Position numbers and translations under genes: made by a program. A stretch of DNA of 64,000 bases. Source: Arminella tubonensis. Its GTDB lineage: Bacteria; Pseudomonadota; Alphaproteobacteria; Rhizobiales; Rhizobiaceae. The DNA is taken from NCBI RefSeq assembly GCF_003240585.1, contig NZ_PCDP01000001.1, forward strand, positions 496,001 to 560,000, written 5' to 3'. Position 1 is the first letter of the stretch. Every line of letters begins with the position of its first letter. A model generated the notes under the pieces. It did not search any database and had not been told where the DNA came from. It saw only the letters and a list, made by a program, of their open reading frames with translations. Of this stretch, positions 43,025 through 52,132 are shown piece after piece.

Positions 43025-43110
43025 AGTGACTGGGGCGCGAACCCCAGTCACCGCTTACTTATCCCAAGAATTGGACCCGCACGGTAGCTTGCCAGCTTGT
43101 GCGGGTTTTT
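43025..43110 (+). ncRNA. Candidate small RNA (about 86 nt)
   Basis: Lies in a 461-bp gap with no supported ORF. 5' hairpin GTGACTGGGG-CGCGAA-CCCCAGTCAC (10 bp perfect, 43026-43051), a single-stranded stretch of about 23 nt (43052-43074), then a terminator stem ACCCGCAC...GTGCGGGT with a nested AGCT/AGCT helix and T5. A well-spaced promoter precedes it. This is the layout of a trans-acting rhizobial sRNA, though I cannot assign it to a known family. The remainder, 43111-43340, has no clear gene. Confidence 0.55.
43075..43110 (+). terminator. Rho-independent terminator of the candidate sRNA
   Basis: ACCCGCAC (43075-43082) pairs with GTGCGGGT (43099-43106); inner AGCT/AGCT arms extend the helix; TTTTT follows. 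Confidence 0.8.
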
Positions 43111-43340
43111 CTTAGGATCAGCGTGAAGCTAAATGGTATCCACCACATAGATCACCTCCATTTCAGCAGCGAGGCCTTCGCCTGGTCGGGGCGGCCTGTC
43201 CTCCCCGATGCACCTGCTGGCGCGGTACGTCTGCTTTCCCTGCCGAGGTGGTCTACCTCACTTTTACGAAGAAGATGAGAGGCATTTCTCTTTTAAATTG
43301 TAAATGGACTCGTATTAGCTAACACAGAGAGAAGAGACCG

Positions 43341-43988
43341 ATGACCATCGCCTGCCTTCACACCCACGAGAGCAACATCCCTGCCTTCGAAGAGGCGGCC
43401 GAGCGATTGGGCCTGCCGGCAGGCACGCTTCGTCACACCGTGCGGGCCGACCTGCTGGACGCTGCGCAAATAGCCGGCGGGCTGACGGCGGAGATCGAGG
43501 CGGAGACCCGTTCGGTGCTGACGATGCTCGGGCAGGATGTCGACGGCGTTCTCCTGACGTGCTCGACGCTCGGGCCTGCGGCCGAGATCGCCGTCCATGA
43601 GGCTGATACTCCCATATTACGAGCTGATGCCGCTCTGGCGCAAAAGGCCGTGGCCGGAGGCGGCAGCGTCGTGGTTCTCTGCACGCTGGAAACGACCATT
43701 GACCCGACGACCGCCTTGTTTGCCGAGGCGGCCCGGACCACCGGCGCGACGATCGACGTTCGCCTGATTGCCGGCGCGTGGGACCTGTTCAAAGCCAACG
43801 ACAAAGCCGGCTATTTTGAAGCGATCGCGGAGGCGACGGACGCTGCCTATGCCGAAGGCGCCTCCGTCGTCGCGCTCGGCCAGATGTCGATGTCCGGCGC
43901 TATCCCGTTCGTGAAGGGGCCGAGGATGCCGCTGGCGGGCCAGGCCGTTGCGCTTCAGGCGCTCGTCGCGCGAATTCCAGCGCTCTGA
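43341..43988 (+). CDS. Aspartate/glutamate racemase-family protein
   Basis: 215 residues with AGAGAGAAGAGACC upstream. First catalytic-type Cys in VLLTCSTLGPAAE near residue 75. The usual second Cys segment is replaced: VVALGQMSMSGAIPFV has Gly-Gln in place of Cys, so it may be a one-Cys member such as a hydantoin racemase- or decarboxylase-like enzyme. Substrate unknown. Single gene, ending 3 bp before the convergent NTF2-like gene. Confidence 0.75.
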   Translation: MTIACLHTHESNIPAFEEAAERLGLPAGTLRHTVRADLLDAAQIAGGLTAEIEAETRSVLTMLGQDVDGVLLTCSTLGPAAEIAVHEADTPILRADAALAQKAVAGGGSVVVLCTLETTIDPTTALFAEAARTTGATIDVRLIAGAWDLFKANDKAGYFEAIAEATDAAYAEGASVVALGQMSMSGAIPFVKGPRMPLAGQAVALQALVARIPAL

Positions 43989-43991
43989 CAG

Positions 43992-44336
43992 TCAGACATT
44001 CCGGCCGAAATAAACGGTGATTTCGGCGATCCTGCCGCCTGCAAAGCGCATGACCTCGACGTTACGAAAGGCGCCGCCATCGAGCTTTTCGGCACGGTAG
44101 CCGATCAATGCGACATCGCCATCGAAGACGAGATGTTCGATATGGATCGCGCGAAACGGCGGCTTTTCCGGCCAGCAGCGTTCGAAATAGGTCTTGCGGT
44201 CGATGTGGTCGTCCTGCGGGCTGGAGAAGGTGAAATCTTCCGTCAGCACCGCGGCGACGAGGTCGCGCCGGCCTTCGAGGTATGCCTCGTAGACGCGGCG
44301 GGCGGTTTCACCCCGGAATTTCTCGAGATCGCTCAT
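43992..44336 (-). CDS. NTF2-like (SnoaL) protein
   Basis: 114 residues from ATG 44336 with GGCGGAGGTACAC just upstream; an in-frame ATG at 44351 is less likely. The cone-shaped NTF2 fold is evident: EAYLEGRRDLVAAVLTEDFT, HIDRKTYFERCWPEKP, and the strand set HIEHLVFDGDVALIGYRAE, FRNVEVMRFAGGRIAEITVYF. Such proteins bind or isomerise small molecules. Divergent from the AraC regulator at 44488, which may control it. Confidence 0.82.
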   Translation of the reverse strand: MSDLEKFRGETARRVYEAYLEGRRDLVAAVLTEDFTFSSPQDDHIDRKTYFERCWPEKPPFRAIHIEHLVFDGDVALIGYRAEKLDGGAFRNVEVMRFAGGRIAEITVYFGRNV

Positions 44337-44487
44337 GTGTACCTCCGCCATAACCGATTGCAAAACGCAACCGGTTTATAGCATCCTTTGGATGTGGCGG
44401 CAACCAGACGCAGGCGGCGGTGCCTTGGCATCCCCGTTGCCATGGTTCAGAGTGTGTTTCCTGACGACAATGAAAGGCACGCCTCCG

Positions 44488-45327
44488 ATGCCCGGGGCTC
44501 ATCTGATACTCGACCGACTGCGCCATCTGGCAGCGAGGGACAATCGACCCGACATTCCGATTGCCGAGCTTACCGGGGCGTCTTTCCTCTTCACGTTCGT
44601 CACCCATGAACGCGAGCGCATTGCCGGGGCTGCGTTTTCCCGGATGTCGATCGCTGTCATCGTCGAAGGCGCAAAAGAGCTCGTCACCATGGGCCGGCAC
44701 CTGAGATTTCCGACGGGCACGGTGCTGGTGTTGCCGGCTGGCTGGCGCGGCGACGTCGTCAATGATCCGGATCCGCATAGCGGCGCCTACCGCGCCGTCT
44801 TCATCGATGTTCCCGATCCGCTGGTCCGCCGGGCGGCGGCCGCCTTTCCGCCGACGCGTGGCGCAGGGCGGCTAGACGTCCCGCTCGATGTGGTTCTCGC
44901 CGCCGCGATCCACCATGCGGGCGAAGGCATCGCTGCCGGCAACCTGCCGCCGGTGCTTGTCGAACATCGTGTCATGGAGGTGCTGATGGTGCTCGGCATG
45001 CGCGGTGCGCTGCCGGTGAGGCCGGAGACCATGGCCGAGACGGTGCGGTCGCTGGTGCGCTGGCAGCCGGATCGCGCCTGGACCGCTGACATCATCGCTG
45101 CGGAACTCGCGACCAGCAATGCGACGTTGCGGCGGCGGCTTTCGGAAGAAGGCGCGTCGTTGCGCGAGCTCTTGGCTTCAGAGCGCGTGGCGCTGGCGAA
45201 GACGATGCTGTCGGACGACGGATTGTCGTTGCGCGAAGCAGCGCTTGCATCAGGCTATCGCTCGCCGCGCCGTTTTGCCGAGCGGATGCGCGCCGGCACG
45301 CCGGACCGGGAGAAGATATCGGGCTGA
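44488..45327 (+). CDS. AraC-family transcriptional regulator
   Basis: 279 residues from ATG 44488; an ATG at 44470 is the alternative. N-terminal AraC_N-type sensor domain (about 10-170, with PTGTVLVLPAGWRGDV). C-terminal HTH region: WTADIIAAELATSNATLRRR, then LSLREAALASGYRSPRRFAE. Probably acts on the divergent NTF2-like gene or the downstream PEBP-MFS operon (105 bp). Confidence 0.85.
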   Translation: MPGAHLILDRLRHLAARDNRPDIPIAELTGASFLFTFVTHERERIAGAAFSRMSIAVIVEGAKELVTMGRHLRFPTGTVLVLPAGWRGDVVNDPDPHSGAYRAVFIDVPDPLVRRAAAAFPPTRGAGRLDVPLDVVLAAAIHHAGEGIAAGNLPPVLVEHRVMEVLMVLGMRGALPVRPETMAETVRSLVRWQPDRAWTADIIAAELATSNATLRRRLSEEGASLRELLASERVALAKTMLSDDGLSLREAALASGYRSPRRFAERMRAGTPDREKISG

Positions 45328-45432
45328 GCGCCTGCGAGCAAATTTTGAGCGTTTCCGTACGCAGCCGTGTCGGGCAACCTGCTAGGTCTCGCCCATCCGA
45401 ACATTCCACTGACATGAGAGGGCAAACAAACC

Positions 45433-46131
45433 ATGCAGAGCACGACCCGGTTCATTCGCGCCATCCTGATTGCCGCAACCACTGCTGCGACAGCGCTTCC
45501 GGCGGCTGCCGCCGAACTCACGGTTCGCTTCGGCGAGCGGGAACCCGGCAACATGCTTGCGCCGGAAAGTGCCTCCTGCGTCGCCACCCGCGACGGCAAG
45601 TCCCGGCCCGGCAGAAACGAGAGCCCGTCGCTTTCATGGTCGAAAGGACCGGCCGGTACGCGCTCCTATGCGCTGACCATGGTCGATCCGACGGTGCCGG
45701 TCGATCGTTCGGATTTCAACAAGCCCGGGACCATGATCCTGCACGACGTCGCCCGGATGGAATTCGTGCACTGGGTGCTTGCGGATATCCCGGCAGGGGT
45801 CACGCATCTTGCCGAAAGTGCCGATGGCGACGGCGTATCCAAGGAAGGGCTGGCGCTGAAGAAGACCATTCACGGGCGACGCGGGCAGAACGGTGCCGGC
45901 GACGGCACGTTGAAGAACGGCCCGCATGGCGGCTATCTCGGCCCCTGCCCGCCCTGGAACGACGAACGCATTCATCACTACGTCGTGACAATCTACGCGC
46001 TCGACGTCGCTGAGCTGCCGCTTCCCCCGATCTTTTCGCGCGCCGATCTCCTGGCGGCTGCCAAGGGGCACATCCTCGCCACCGGCACGACCGCGATCGA
46101 CTACACAGTGAATGAAGGCTCGAGAAAATGA
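45433..46131 (+). CDS. YbhB/YbcL (PEBP/RKIP-like) secreted protein
   Basis: 232 residues. Signal peptide (RFIRAILIAATTAATALPAA). PEBP ligand-pocket motifs: SLSWSKGPAGTRSYALTMVD (binding Asp), FVHWVLADIP (HW), GGYLGPCPPWNDERIHHYVV (GP.PP....HRY-like). Periplasmic; ligand unknown. Its stop overlaps the start of the MFS gene (ATGA), so the two are translationally coupled. Confidence 0.9.
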   Translation: MQSTTRFIRAILIAATTAATALPAAAAELTVRFGEREPGNMLAPESASCVATRDGKSRPGRNESPSLSWSKGPAGTRSYALTMVDPTVPVDRSDFNKPGTMILHDVARMEFVHWVLADIPAGVTHLAESADGDGVSKEGLALKKTIHGRRGQNGAGDGTLKNGPHGGYLGPCPPWNDERIHHYVVTIYALDVAELPLPPIFSRADLLAAAKGHILATGTTAIDYTVNEGSRK

Positions 46132-47357
46132 CTGAGACGCGATGGGAAACCACGACGGCGGAACCTGAGACCGCATACTGGATACGGAACATGGTGATCT
46201 GCCTCGTCGGTTCCTTCACCACCATCATCGCCATGACGCTGCTCCTGCCGTTCCTGCCGATCTATGTCGAGGAGCTCGGCGTCACCGACAAGGCGGCCGT
46301 CGTGCAATGGTCGGGGATAGCCTACGGCGCCACGTTCTTCGCCGCCGCCCTGGTCGCGCCGCTCTGGGGCCGGCTCGGTGATATCTATGGCCGCAAGCTG
46401 ATGCTCATTCGCGCCAGTCTCGGCATGACCGTAGCGATCTCGCTGATGGGCATGGCCGGCAATGTCTGGCAGCTTGTCGGCCTCAGACTGTTCACCGGGC
46501 TTGCCGGCGGCTATGCCTCGGGCTCGATGGTGCTGGTCGCGACGCAGACGCCGAGGGAACGCTCCGGCTGGGCGCTGGGCATGCTCGCGTCAGGCGTCAT
46601 GGCTGGCAATCTCGTCGGCCCGCTGGTCGGCGGGGCGCTGCCGCAGTACATCGGCATTCGCGGCACGTTCCTCGCGGCCGGCGCCGTGATCTTCATCACC
46701 TTCCTCGCCACAACCTTCCTGCTCAAGGAGGAGAAGTCTCATGCGCGCAAGAAGGCAGCCAAGGCAAGCGGCGGCTGGAAATCCATCCCCGACAAGGGAC
46801 CCGTCATCGCCATGCTGGCAACCGGGCTGATGCTGATGCTCGCCAACATGTCGATAGAGCCGATCATCACCGTCTATGTCGCGCAGATCGTCGACAACCA
46901 ATCGAGCGTCACCATGGTCTCCGGCATCGTCATGTCGGTGGCGGCGCTCGGCAGCATCCTGTCGGCCTCCCGCCTCGGCAAGCTCGCCGACCGGATCGGC
47001 TACTGGACCGTCATCACCGCGGCGCTCGGCGTTGCCGCCCTGCTTTTGATCCCGCAGGCGTTCGTCACCAGCGCCTGGCAGCTGATCGTCCTGCGTTTCC
47101 TGATGGGCGTGGCGCTCGGCGGGCTCCTGCCCTGCATCACCGCCGTCATCCGCCACAATGTGCCGGATGCCGCGGTCGGCAACGCGCTGGGCCTCTCGAT
47201 CTCCTCGCAATATGCAGGCCAGGTCGCAGGCCCGGTCCTCGGCGGCTTCGTCGGCGGCCATATCGGCATGCGCGCGGTATTCCTCGGCACAGCCGTGCTT
47301 CTGGCGGCATGTGCCTGTTACAGCTGGATGGTGAGGCCCAAGGAGGTTGAGGTGTAA
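46128..47357 (+). CDS. MFS multidrug-type transporter
   Basis: 409 residues with 12 predicted helices. The MFS motif between helices II and III is GRLGDIYGRKLML. Motif C-like segment in helix V: LGMLASGVMAGNLVGPLVGG, typical of DHA1 drug:H+ antiporters; the second half repeats it as GKLADRIGYW. Overlaps the PEBP gene by 4 bp. Substrate unknown. Followed by repeat family B. Confidence 0.9.
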   Translation: MTETRWETTTAEPETAYWIRNMVICLVGSFTTIIAMTLLLPFLPIYVEELGVTDKAAVVQWSGIAYGATFFAAALVAPLWGRLGDIYGRKLMLIRASLGMTVAISLMGMAGNVWQLVGLRLFTGLAGGYASGSMVLVATQTPRERSGWALGMLASGVMAGNLVGPLVGGALPQYIGIRGTFLAAGAVIFITFLATTFLLKEEKSHARKKAAKASGGWKSIPDKGPVIAMLATGLMLMLANMSIEPIITVYVAQIVDNQSSVTMVSGIVMSVAALGSILSASRLGKLADRIGYWTVITAALGVAALLLIPQAFVTSAWQLIVLRFLMGVALGGLLPCITAVIRHNVPDAAVGNALGLSISSQYAGQVAGPVLGGFVGGHIGMRAVFLGTAVLLAACACYSWMVRPKEVEV

Positions 47358-47368
47358 GGCAGGCTCTT

Positions 47369-47483
47369 CACCTCCCCCTTGATGGGGGAGGTCGCAGCTG
47401 AGCTCCGGGTGGAGGTGATCCTTGGGTGTCACAAAAGGTCACCCCACCCCAGCACTGCGTGCCGAGCCTCCCCGTCAAGTGGA
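47369..47483 (+). repeat. Dispersed repeat family B, copy 1
   Basis: CACCTCCCCCTTGATGGGGG, then GGTGACC...GGTCACCCCACCCC and a closing CCTCCCCGTCAAG. Near-identical to 49137-49255; a reverse-orientation copy lies at 52040-52124. It fills the space between the convergent MFS and DUF2182 genes. Confidence 0.8.
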
Positions 47484-47501
47484 TGGTCGACTTCCCGCGC
47501 A

Positions 47502-48392
47502 TCACCTCGCGCGGACCAATAGCCACAACCCAGCCAAGGCGATCAGGGCGCCGGAAATTCGTGGGATGAGGCGGCCGGTCGGGACTATCTTTTCGAGGAG
47601 GACGAGGATCGTCAGGCCGGCGATCCAGAGAACGTTCATGATGCCGCCGACGAAAAGGAGCGCCATCAGGGCGAAACAGCAGCCGAGACAATAGGCGCCG
47701 TGGGCAATGCCAAGACGGACCGCGCCGCGCGGTTCGCGACGGAAACCGCCATGCGCCATGAGGAAACCGAGCGGTGCCTGACAGGCTCGCAGGCAGGTTT
47801 CCTTAAGAGGTGTCCATTGATAGAGCCCGACCGCGACGAGCAGGATGCCGCCGAGGGTCACGCTTGCGGTCGCCATCATCGGCGTGAGGAGAGCCAGCGC
47901 GGTCAAAGCCCATTGGGCGCATGTCGCCAGCGCGCTGAAGGCCAGCCACACCACGAGATAGCCGGCAAGGAACCAGCCTGTCGACGCGAAAGGCGTGCCA
48001 GTTCCCGCTGCCTTGCGTCCGACGGCGGCATAAAGCAGGATCATGGGTGCCACCGACGGTGTCATCATGCCGACCATCATCACCGACCACATGGCGAACA
48101 TGAAGGCGAAATCGGCTGGAGCCCAGGCCCGGAAGCCAGGCGCCATCGCAGCCGCCATGCCAGCATCGGGAGACGCTGCGGCACTCATGTCCATGCCTGC
48201 CATGTTGTCGGAGCCCATGTCCATGCCGGCCATGTCGCCGGGCGAGGCTGCCGCGCCCGGCATCATCATATGAGTGGAGAGCCAGAGCACATAGGCCCAG
48301 GCGAGGAACGTCAATATTATCAAAGCCGCGGCGACCACGACGCGGTCTCGCTTCAATAGCGCGTCAAGCCCGGCATCGGCTTCAGACATCAA
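47502..48392 (-). CDS. DUF2182 membrane protein (predicted metal-binding)
   Basis: 296 residues, about eight membrane helices. Between helix 1 and helix 2 is a periplasmic Met/Gly/Asp-rich loop (THMMMPGAAASPGDMAGMDM and repeats DNMAGMDMS), the sort of methionine cluster that binds Cu(I). The DUF2182 core has FMFAMWSVMMVGMMTPSVAP and, later, AHGAYCLGCCFALMALLFVG with conserved Cys. The start overlaps the stop of the DUF1326 gene. Function unknown. Confidence 0.88.
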   Translation of the reverse strand: MMSEADAGLDALLKRDRVVVAAALIILTFLAWAYVLWLSTHMMMPGAAASPGDMAGMDMGSDNMAGMDMSAAASPDAGMAAAMAPGFRAWAPADFAFMFAMWSVMMVGMMTPSVAPMILLYAAVGRKAAGTGTPFASTGWFLAGYLVVWLAFSALATCAQWALTALALLTPMMATASVTLGGILLVAVGLYQWTPLKETCLRACQAPLGFLMAHGGFRREPRGAVRLGIAHGAYCLGCCFALMALLFVGGIMNVLWIAGLTILVLLEKIVPTGRLIPRISGALIALAGLWLLVRAR

Positions 48393-49024
48393 TGGATTAT
48401 ACCATCCTGACAGAGATGGAGTTCGGCGAACTGGCCGTAGCTGTCGGCGAGATCGAGCTTGATCGGCCCCTCCGTCTTCGACCAGCCACGCCCCATTTCC
48501 GCGCGGGTGTATTCGAAGCCCGCGTCGAGCACGATGGCGCCCTGGTATTCGGCACCGGTCACCGGGTTGACGATGGGTTCGCCGCGCTGCTCGATGTAGC
48601 CGGCAACCTTCAGCTTCGCCCGCCGCTTCTTCACATCGACCGCAAAGTCGATGTCGACGAAAACGGGATCGTGGACCTTGGTCAACGTAGACGCGAAGAC
48701 ATTGAACATCGTTGCGCCTGGCACGGTGTCCTGCCCGCTCATGATGCGCAATATCGCGTCCCGCTGCGCGGCGTCGGCGCGTTTGTCGACGATCGGCAGC
48801 GCCTCGCCGTTGCCGAAATGAATGGCTCCAGGCCAGGCGAAAATGCCGGCGATCCGCAGGCCGTCAAGCTTGGTATTGCCGTGATGCCCCGTGTCGATCT
48901 GCACGCCAACCACTGCCTTGCAGTGGCCGTGCGTCGGCAAAGCGTTGAATTGACATGGACAGCCGTAGGCGCAATTGCAATTGGTAAATTCGCGGCCGTG
49001 AATGGTCCACTTGGTGTCTGCCAT
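48389..49024 (-). CDS. DUF1326 domain protein
   Basis: 211 residues, GGGGGGAATTGCC before ATG 49024. Cys-rich N-terminus: FTNCNCAYGCPCQFNALPTH, a C-x-C-x4-C-x-C pattern suggestive of a metal or redox site. HGHCK and DTGHHGNT supply more potential ligands. Soluble, no signal peptide. Overlaps the DUF2182 gene by 4 bp; the two families are commonly neighbours. Confidence 0.9.
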   Translation of the reverse strand: MADTKWTIHGREFTNCNCAYGCPCQFNALPTHGHCKAVVGVQIDTGHHGNTKLDGLRIAGIFAWPGAIHFGNGEALPIVDKRADAAQRDAILRIMSGQDTVPGATMFNVFASTLTKVHDPVFVDIDFAVDVKKRRAKLKVAGYIEQRGEPIVNPVTGAEYQGAIVLDAGFEYTRAEMGRGWSKTEGPIKLDLADSYGQFAELHLCQDGIIH

Positions 49025-49136
49025 GGCAATTCCCCCCGGAAACCACCGCTCAGGATGGCTCGGAGCGGGTGCGACAGTATTTTAGTTATTTATCATATTT
49101 GCCGGACTGTGTCGACGACGGGGGCTGTCGGGCATT

Positions 49137-49255
49137 ACCTCCCCCTTGATGGGGGAGGTCGCGCGGAACGCGTGGGTGGGGGTGACCTTTGGGTGTCTGT
49201 GGCGGTCACCCCACCCCGGCACTTTGTGCCGACCCTCCCCCTCAAGGGGAGGGTG
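49137..49255 (+). repeat. Dispersed repeat family B, copy 2
   Basis: ACCTCCCCCTTGATGGGGGA at the left and CCCTCCCCCTCAAGGGGAGG at the right, with GGTGACC/GGTCACC in the middle. It lies 6 bp from the katE stop and may end that transcript. Confidence 0.85.
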
Positions 49256-49261
49256 AAAGCG

Positions 49262-51364
49262 TCAGGCCAGCGTGCGTACATTCGGCTCGCGGTCCCAGAA
49301 GCGCTTGGCGGCGGCTTTTGGGAAATTGGCGTCCAGGGCGGTGATGCCGGCGTCGGGGACGACACCTGCCTTGTCTAGCAAGGGTTTGGCGGCGGGGTTG
49401 GAGCCGATCGCCTTCAAGTGGCCAAAAGCGTCCATCACCCATTGGACGGCTGCGCCTTCCTTGAGCAGTGACTTTGTGCCCTCGGCGGACAGCAGCACGG
49501 CGACAGCATCAAACAGCTGCGAGGGCGAGCCGGCAAGCTGGCCGTCGGCCTTCGTCGTCTTGCCGTCGGAAAGCTTGGCGCCGCCGACCTTGGGGGCGAC
49601 GACAAAGGGCGTGGCGCCCGCGTCGTCTATCGCCTTCTGCAGCTTGGCAAGCTCGGCGGCATCGCTGCCGTCGGCGATCAGGATGCCGATCTTCCTGCCG
49701 TTCAGCGTCTCCTTCATGTTCTTCTGGATGGAGAGTGCGGGCGACGGATCCGTGTCGAACGGAGTGCGGGCCGGATCATTCTGCTTCGGCAGCTCGATGC
49801 CAAGACCGGCGGCGACGCGCTTTGCCAGATCCGCATCGACATTGATCAGATTGCCGATCACCCGCAGCGGCACCTGCTGGAGCTGGACCTTCGACAGCTC
49901 GAAGACGAAGGATGAGGCGATATGGGAACGCTCGGAATCCGTCTGCGATTTCCAGAAGAGGCGGGCCTGGCTGTAATGATCGGCAAAAAGCTCGGCGCGA
50001 ACGCGCAGCTTGCCGCCCTGCTCTTCACCCTCAGGGCGACCTTCGGCAGTGCGGAAACCCGTCATCGGACATTCGCGCGGGCCACCGTCCTCGCCGTGCG
50101 CCGTCAGGCTGTTCGGTTCGTAGTTGGCCCTGCCCTTCGGCACGTTCATCTGCATCTGGCCGTCGCGCTGGAAGTTCATGACCGGACATTTCGGCGCATT
50201 GATCGGGATCTGGTGGAAATTCGCCGTGCCCAGCCGGGACTTCTGGGTATCGAGATAGCTGAACAGGCGGCCCTGGAGCAGCGGGTCATTGGTGAAATCG
50301 ACACCAGGGACGATGTTTGCCGGGCAATAGGCGGCCTGCTCGGTTTCGGCGAAGAAATTATCCGGGTTGCGGTCGAGCACCATGCGGCCGACGATGCGGA
50401 TCGGGATCACCTCTTCCGGGATCAGCTTGGTGGCGTCGAGCACGTCATAGGGCAGGCTATCGGCAAACGCCTGATCGAACACCTGCAGGCCGAGTTCCCA
50501 TTCCGGGAAATTGCCGGTGTCGATCGCTTCCCAGAGATCGCGGCGGTGATAGTCGTTGTCGGCGGCCTGGAGCTTCAGCGCCTCGTCCCATAGCGTCGAC
50601 TGCAGCCCGAGCTTCGGCTTCCAGTGGAACTTGACGAAGGAGCTTTTGCCCGCGGCATTGACCAATCGGAACGTATGAATGCCGAATCCTTCGATCATGC
50701 GGAGCGAACGCGGGATGGCGCGATCCGACATCGCCCACATCTGCATATGCGTCGATTCCGGCATCAATGACGCCCAGTCCCAGAAGGTATCGTGGGCACT
50801 GCCGGCCTGCGGGAAGGCGCGATCGGCCTCCATCTTCACGGCGTGGACCAAATCGGGGAACTTGATGGCATCCTGGATGAAGAAAACGGGGATGTTGTTG
50901 CCGACCAGATCCCAGTTGCCCTCCTTGGTATAGAACTTGACGGCGAAACCACGGACGTCGCGCGGCGTGTCGACCGAGCCGGCGCCGCCGGCAACCGTCG
51001 AGAAGCGCGTAAACAGAGGGGTTTTCTCGCCCTTGCGCTGGAAAAGGTCGGCCTTGGTGATGTCGGCGAGGGATTCGTACAACTCGAAATAGCCGTGCGC
51101 CGCCGAGCCGCGGGCATGGACGATGCGCTCGGGAATGCGTTCGTGGTCGAAATGGAAGATCTTCTCGCGCAGCACGAAGTCTTCAAGCAGCGTCGGGCCG
51201 CGCTCGCCGGAGCGCAGGCTGTTCTGGTTGTCGGAGACGCGGATGCCCTGGTTGGTGGTCAGATGCGCCGTGTCGTCATGCGCATGCGAGCCCTTCTCCG
51301 GGACGTGCTGATGCGTTTCGCCGCCATTGCCGCGATCTGTTTCGAATGGAGTTTTCGTCGACAT
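49262..51364 (-). CDS. katE: Large-subunit catalase HPII (clade 2)
   Basis: 700 residues. Catalytic core: His in [16 protein letters not shown], Asn in [16 protein letters not shown], haem-ligand Tyr region [14 protein letters not shown]. The C-terminal flavodoxin/DJ-1-like domain (about 550-700, [20 protein letters not shown]) defines the large-subunit clade. Removes H2O2 in stationary phase. The long His-rich N-terminus ([16 protein letters not shown]) is usual. Single gene. Confidence 0.95.
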   Translation of the reverse strand: MSTKTPFETDRGNGGETHQHVPEKGSHAHDDTAHLTTNQGIRVSDNQNSLRSGERGPTLLEDFVLREKIFHFDHERIPERIVHARGSAAHGYFELYESLADITKADLFQRKGEKTPLFTRFSTVAGGAGSVDTPRDVRGFAVKFYTKEGNWDLVGNNIPVFFIQDAIKFPDLVHAVKMEADRAFPQAGSAHDTFWDWASLMPESTHMQMWAMSDRAIPRSLRMIEGFGIHTFRLVNAAGKSSFVKFHWKPKLGLQSTLWDEALKLQAADNDYHRRDLWEAIDTGNFPEWELGLQVFDQAFADSLPYDVLDATKLIPEEVIPIRIVGRMVLDRNPDNFFAETEQAAYCPANIVPGVDFTNDPLLQGRLFSYLDTQKSRLGTANFHQIPINAPKCPVMNFQRDGQMQMNVPKGRANYEPNSLTAHGEDGGPRECPMTGFRTAEGRPEGEEQGGKLRVRAELFADHYSQARLFWKSQTDSERSHIASSFVFELSKVQLQQVPLRVIGNLINVDADLAKRVAAGLGIELPKQNDPARTPFDTDPSPALSIQKNMKETLNGRKIGILIADGSDAAELAKLQKAIDDAGATPFVVAPKVGGAKLSDGKTTKADGQLAGSPSQLFDAVAVLLSAEGTKSLLKEGAAVQWVMDAFGHLKAIGSNPAAKPLLDKAGVVPDAGITALDANFPKAAAKRFWDREPNVRTLA

Positions 51365-51450
51365 GCCGTGATCCCCTCTTCAGAATTGAAGTGAGGACAA
51401 AACGGTTTGAGCCGACGATGGTTCCCGCAGCAAAGCGGGGGCAAACTGCC

Positions 51451-51702
51451 CTAGCGAAAATCAGCCTGGGTCAGGATGTACATGCGCTTGCGGGCATAGG
51501 AATAGGCCTTGCGCGCGACATTCTGGATGCCTTCGCGGGCGCTGTCGAAAGCGGCGAGATAGCCTGCCTCGGTGCTGGCCTCGGTGAAGACATCGGCCTC
51601 GACGAGGAACGGCACTTCGAACATGCCGTCGTGCCCGGTGAAGCGGATACGGTGGGCGGCTGCATCATAGCTGCGGCTAGGATTGGGGAAACTGAGAGCC
51701 AT
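51451..51702 (-). CDS. DUF1488 domain protein
   Basis: 83 residues. LSFPNPSRSYDAAAHRIRFT at the start and FEVPFLVEADVF are typical DUF1488; the helix DSAREGIQNVARKAYSYARK follows. Small cytosolic protein of unknown function, often next to stress genes. AAAGGT precedes the ATG. Confidence 0.85.
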   Translation of the reverse strand: MALSFPNPSRSYDAAAHRIRFTGHDGMFEVPFLVEADVFTEASTEAGYLAAFDSAREGIQNVARKAYSYARKRMYILTQADFR

Positions 51703-52132
51703 GATCGAATACCTTTAAATAGACATGCTCGACGACTTTAGCGCCAGAGTTTTCAGATGCCCGACGTGATGGAGCAATCGAGACTTCATCGAGGTCATTA
51801 CAAACAGCGCGCACGGGGCGCAGTGCAGTCTGAAGAACCGATGAGGGCGAATAATCCAAGATAGATCGGAACGGTTATTTTGGTTGTGACTTCGTCATCG
51901 ACGAGCATCACTTACATGGAAGGTATCACAATATTGGGAAAAATGGGGGACTAATTTTACGATATTTGCCTGAGCGGCATATTACTCTCTCAGAATACTA
52001 TCCCGGAGCGTTGAAATGGGCGTCGACAAGCTCAGGATGCCGGGGTGGGGTGGCCTATTGCGACAACCAAGGATCACCCCCACCCGCAGCTGCGCTGCGA
52101 CCTCCCCCATCAAGGGGGAGGTGAAGAGAGCT
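51703..52132. other. Intergenic region with family B repeat (reverse copy)
   Basis: 430 bp. 51880-52010 is AT-rich relative to the surroundings. 52040-52124 is a family B repeat in the opposite orientation (GGGGTGGGGTGGCC...CAAGGGGGAGGTG). No ORF is supported. Confidence 0.6.

Noticed and set aside
43111..43340. Possible small gene after the candidate sRNA
   Set aside because: No ORF with a plausible start and ribosome-binding site; only a short GAGGT/ACCTC inverted repeat is visible.
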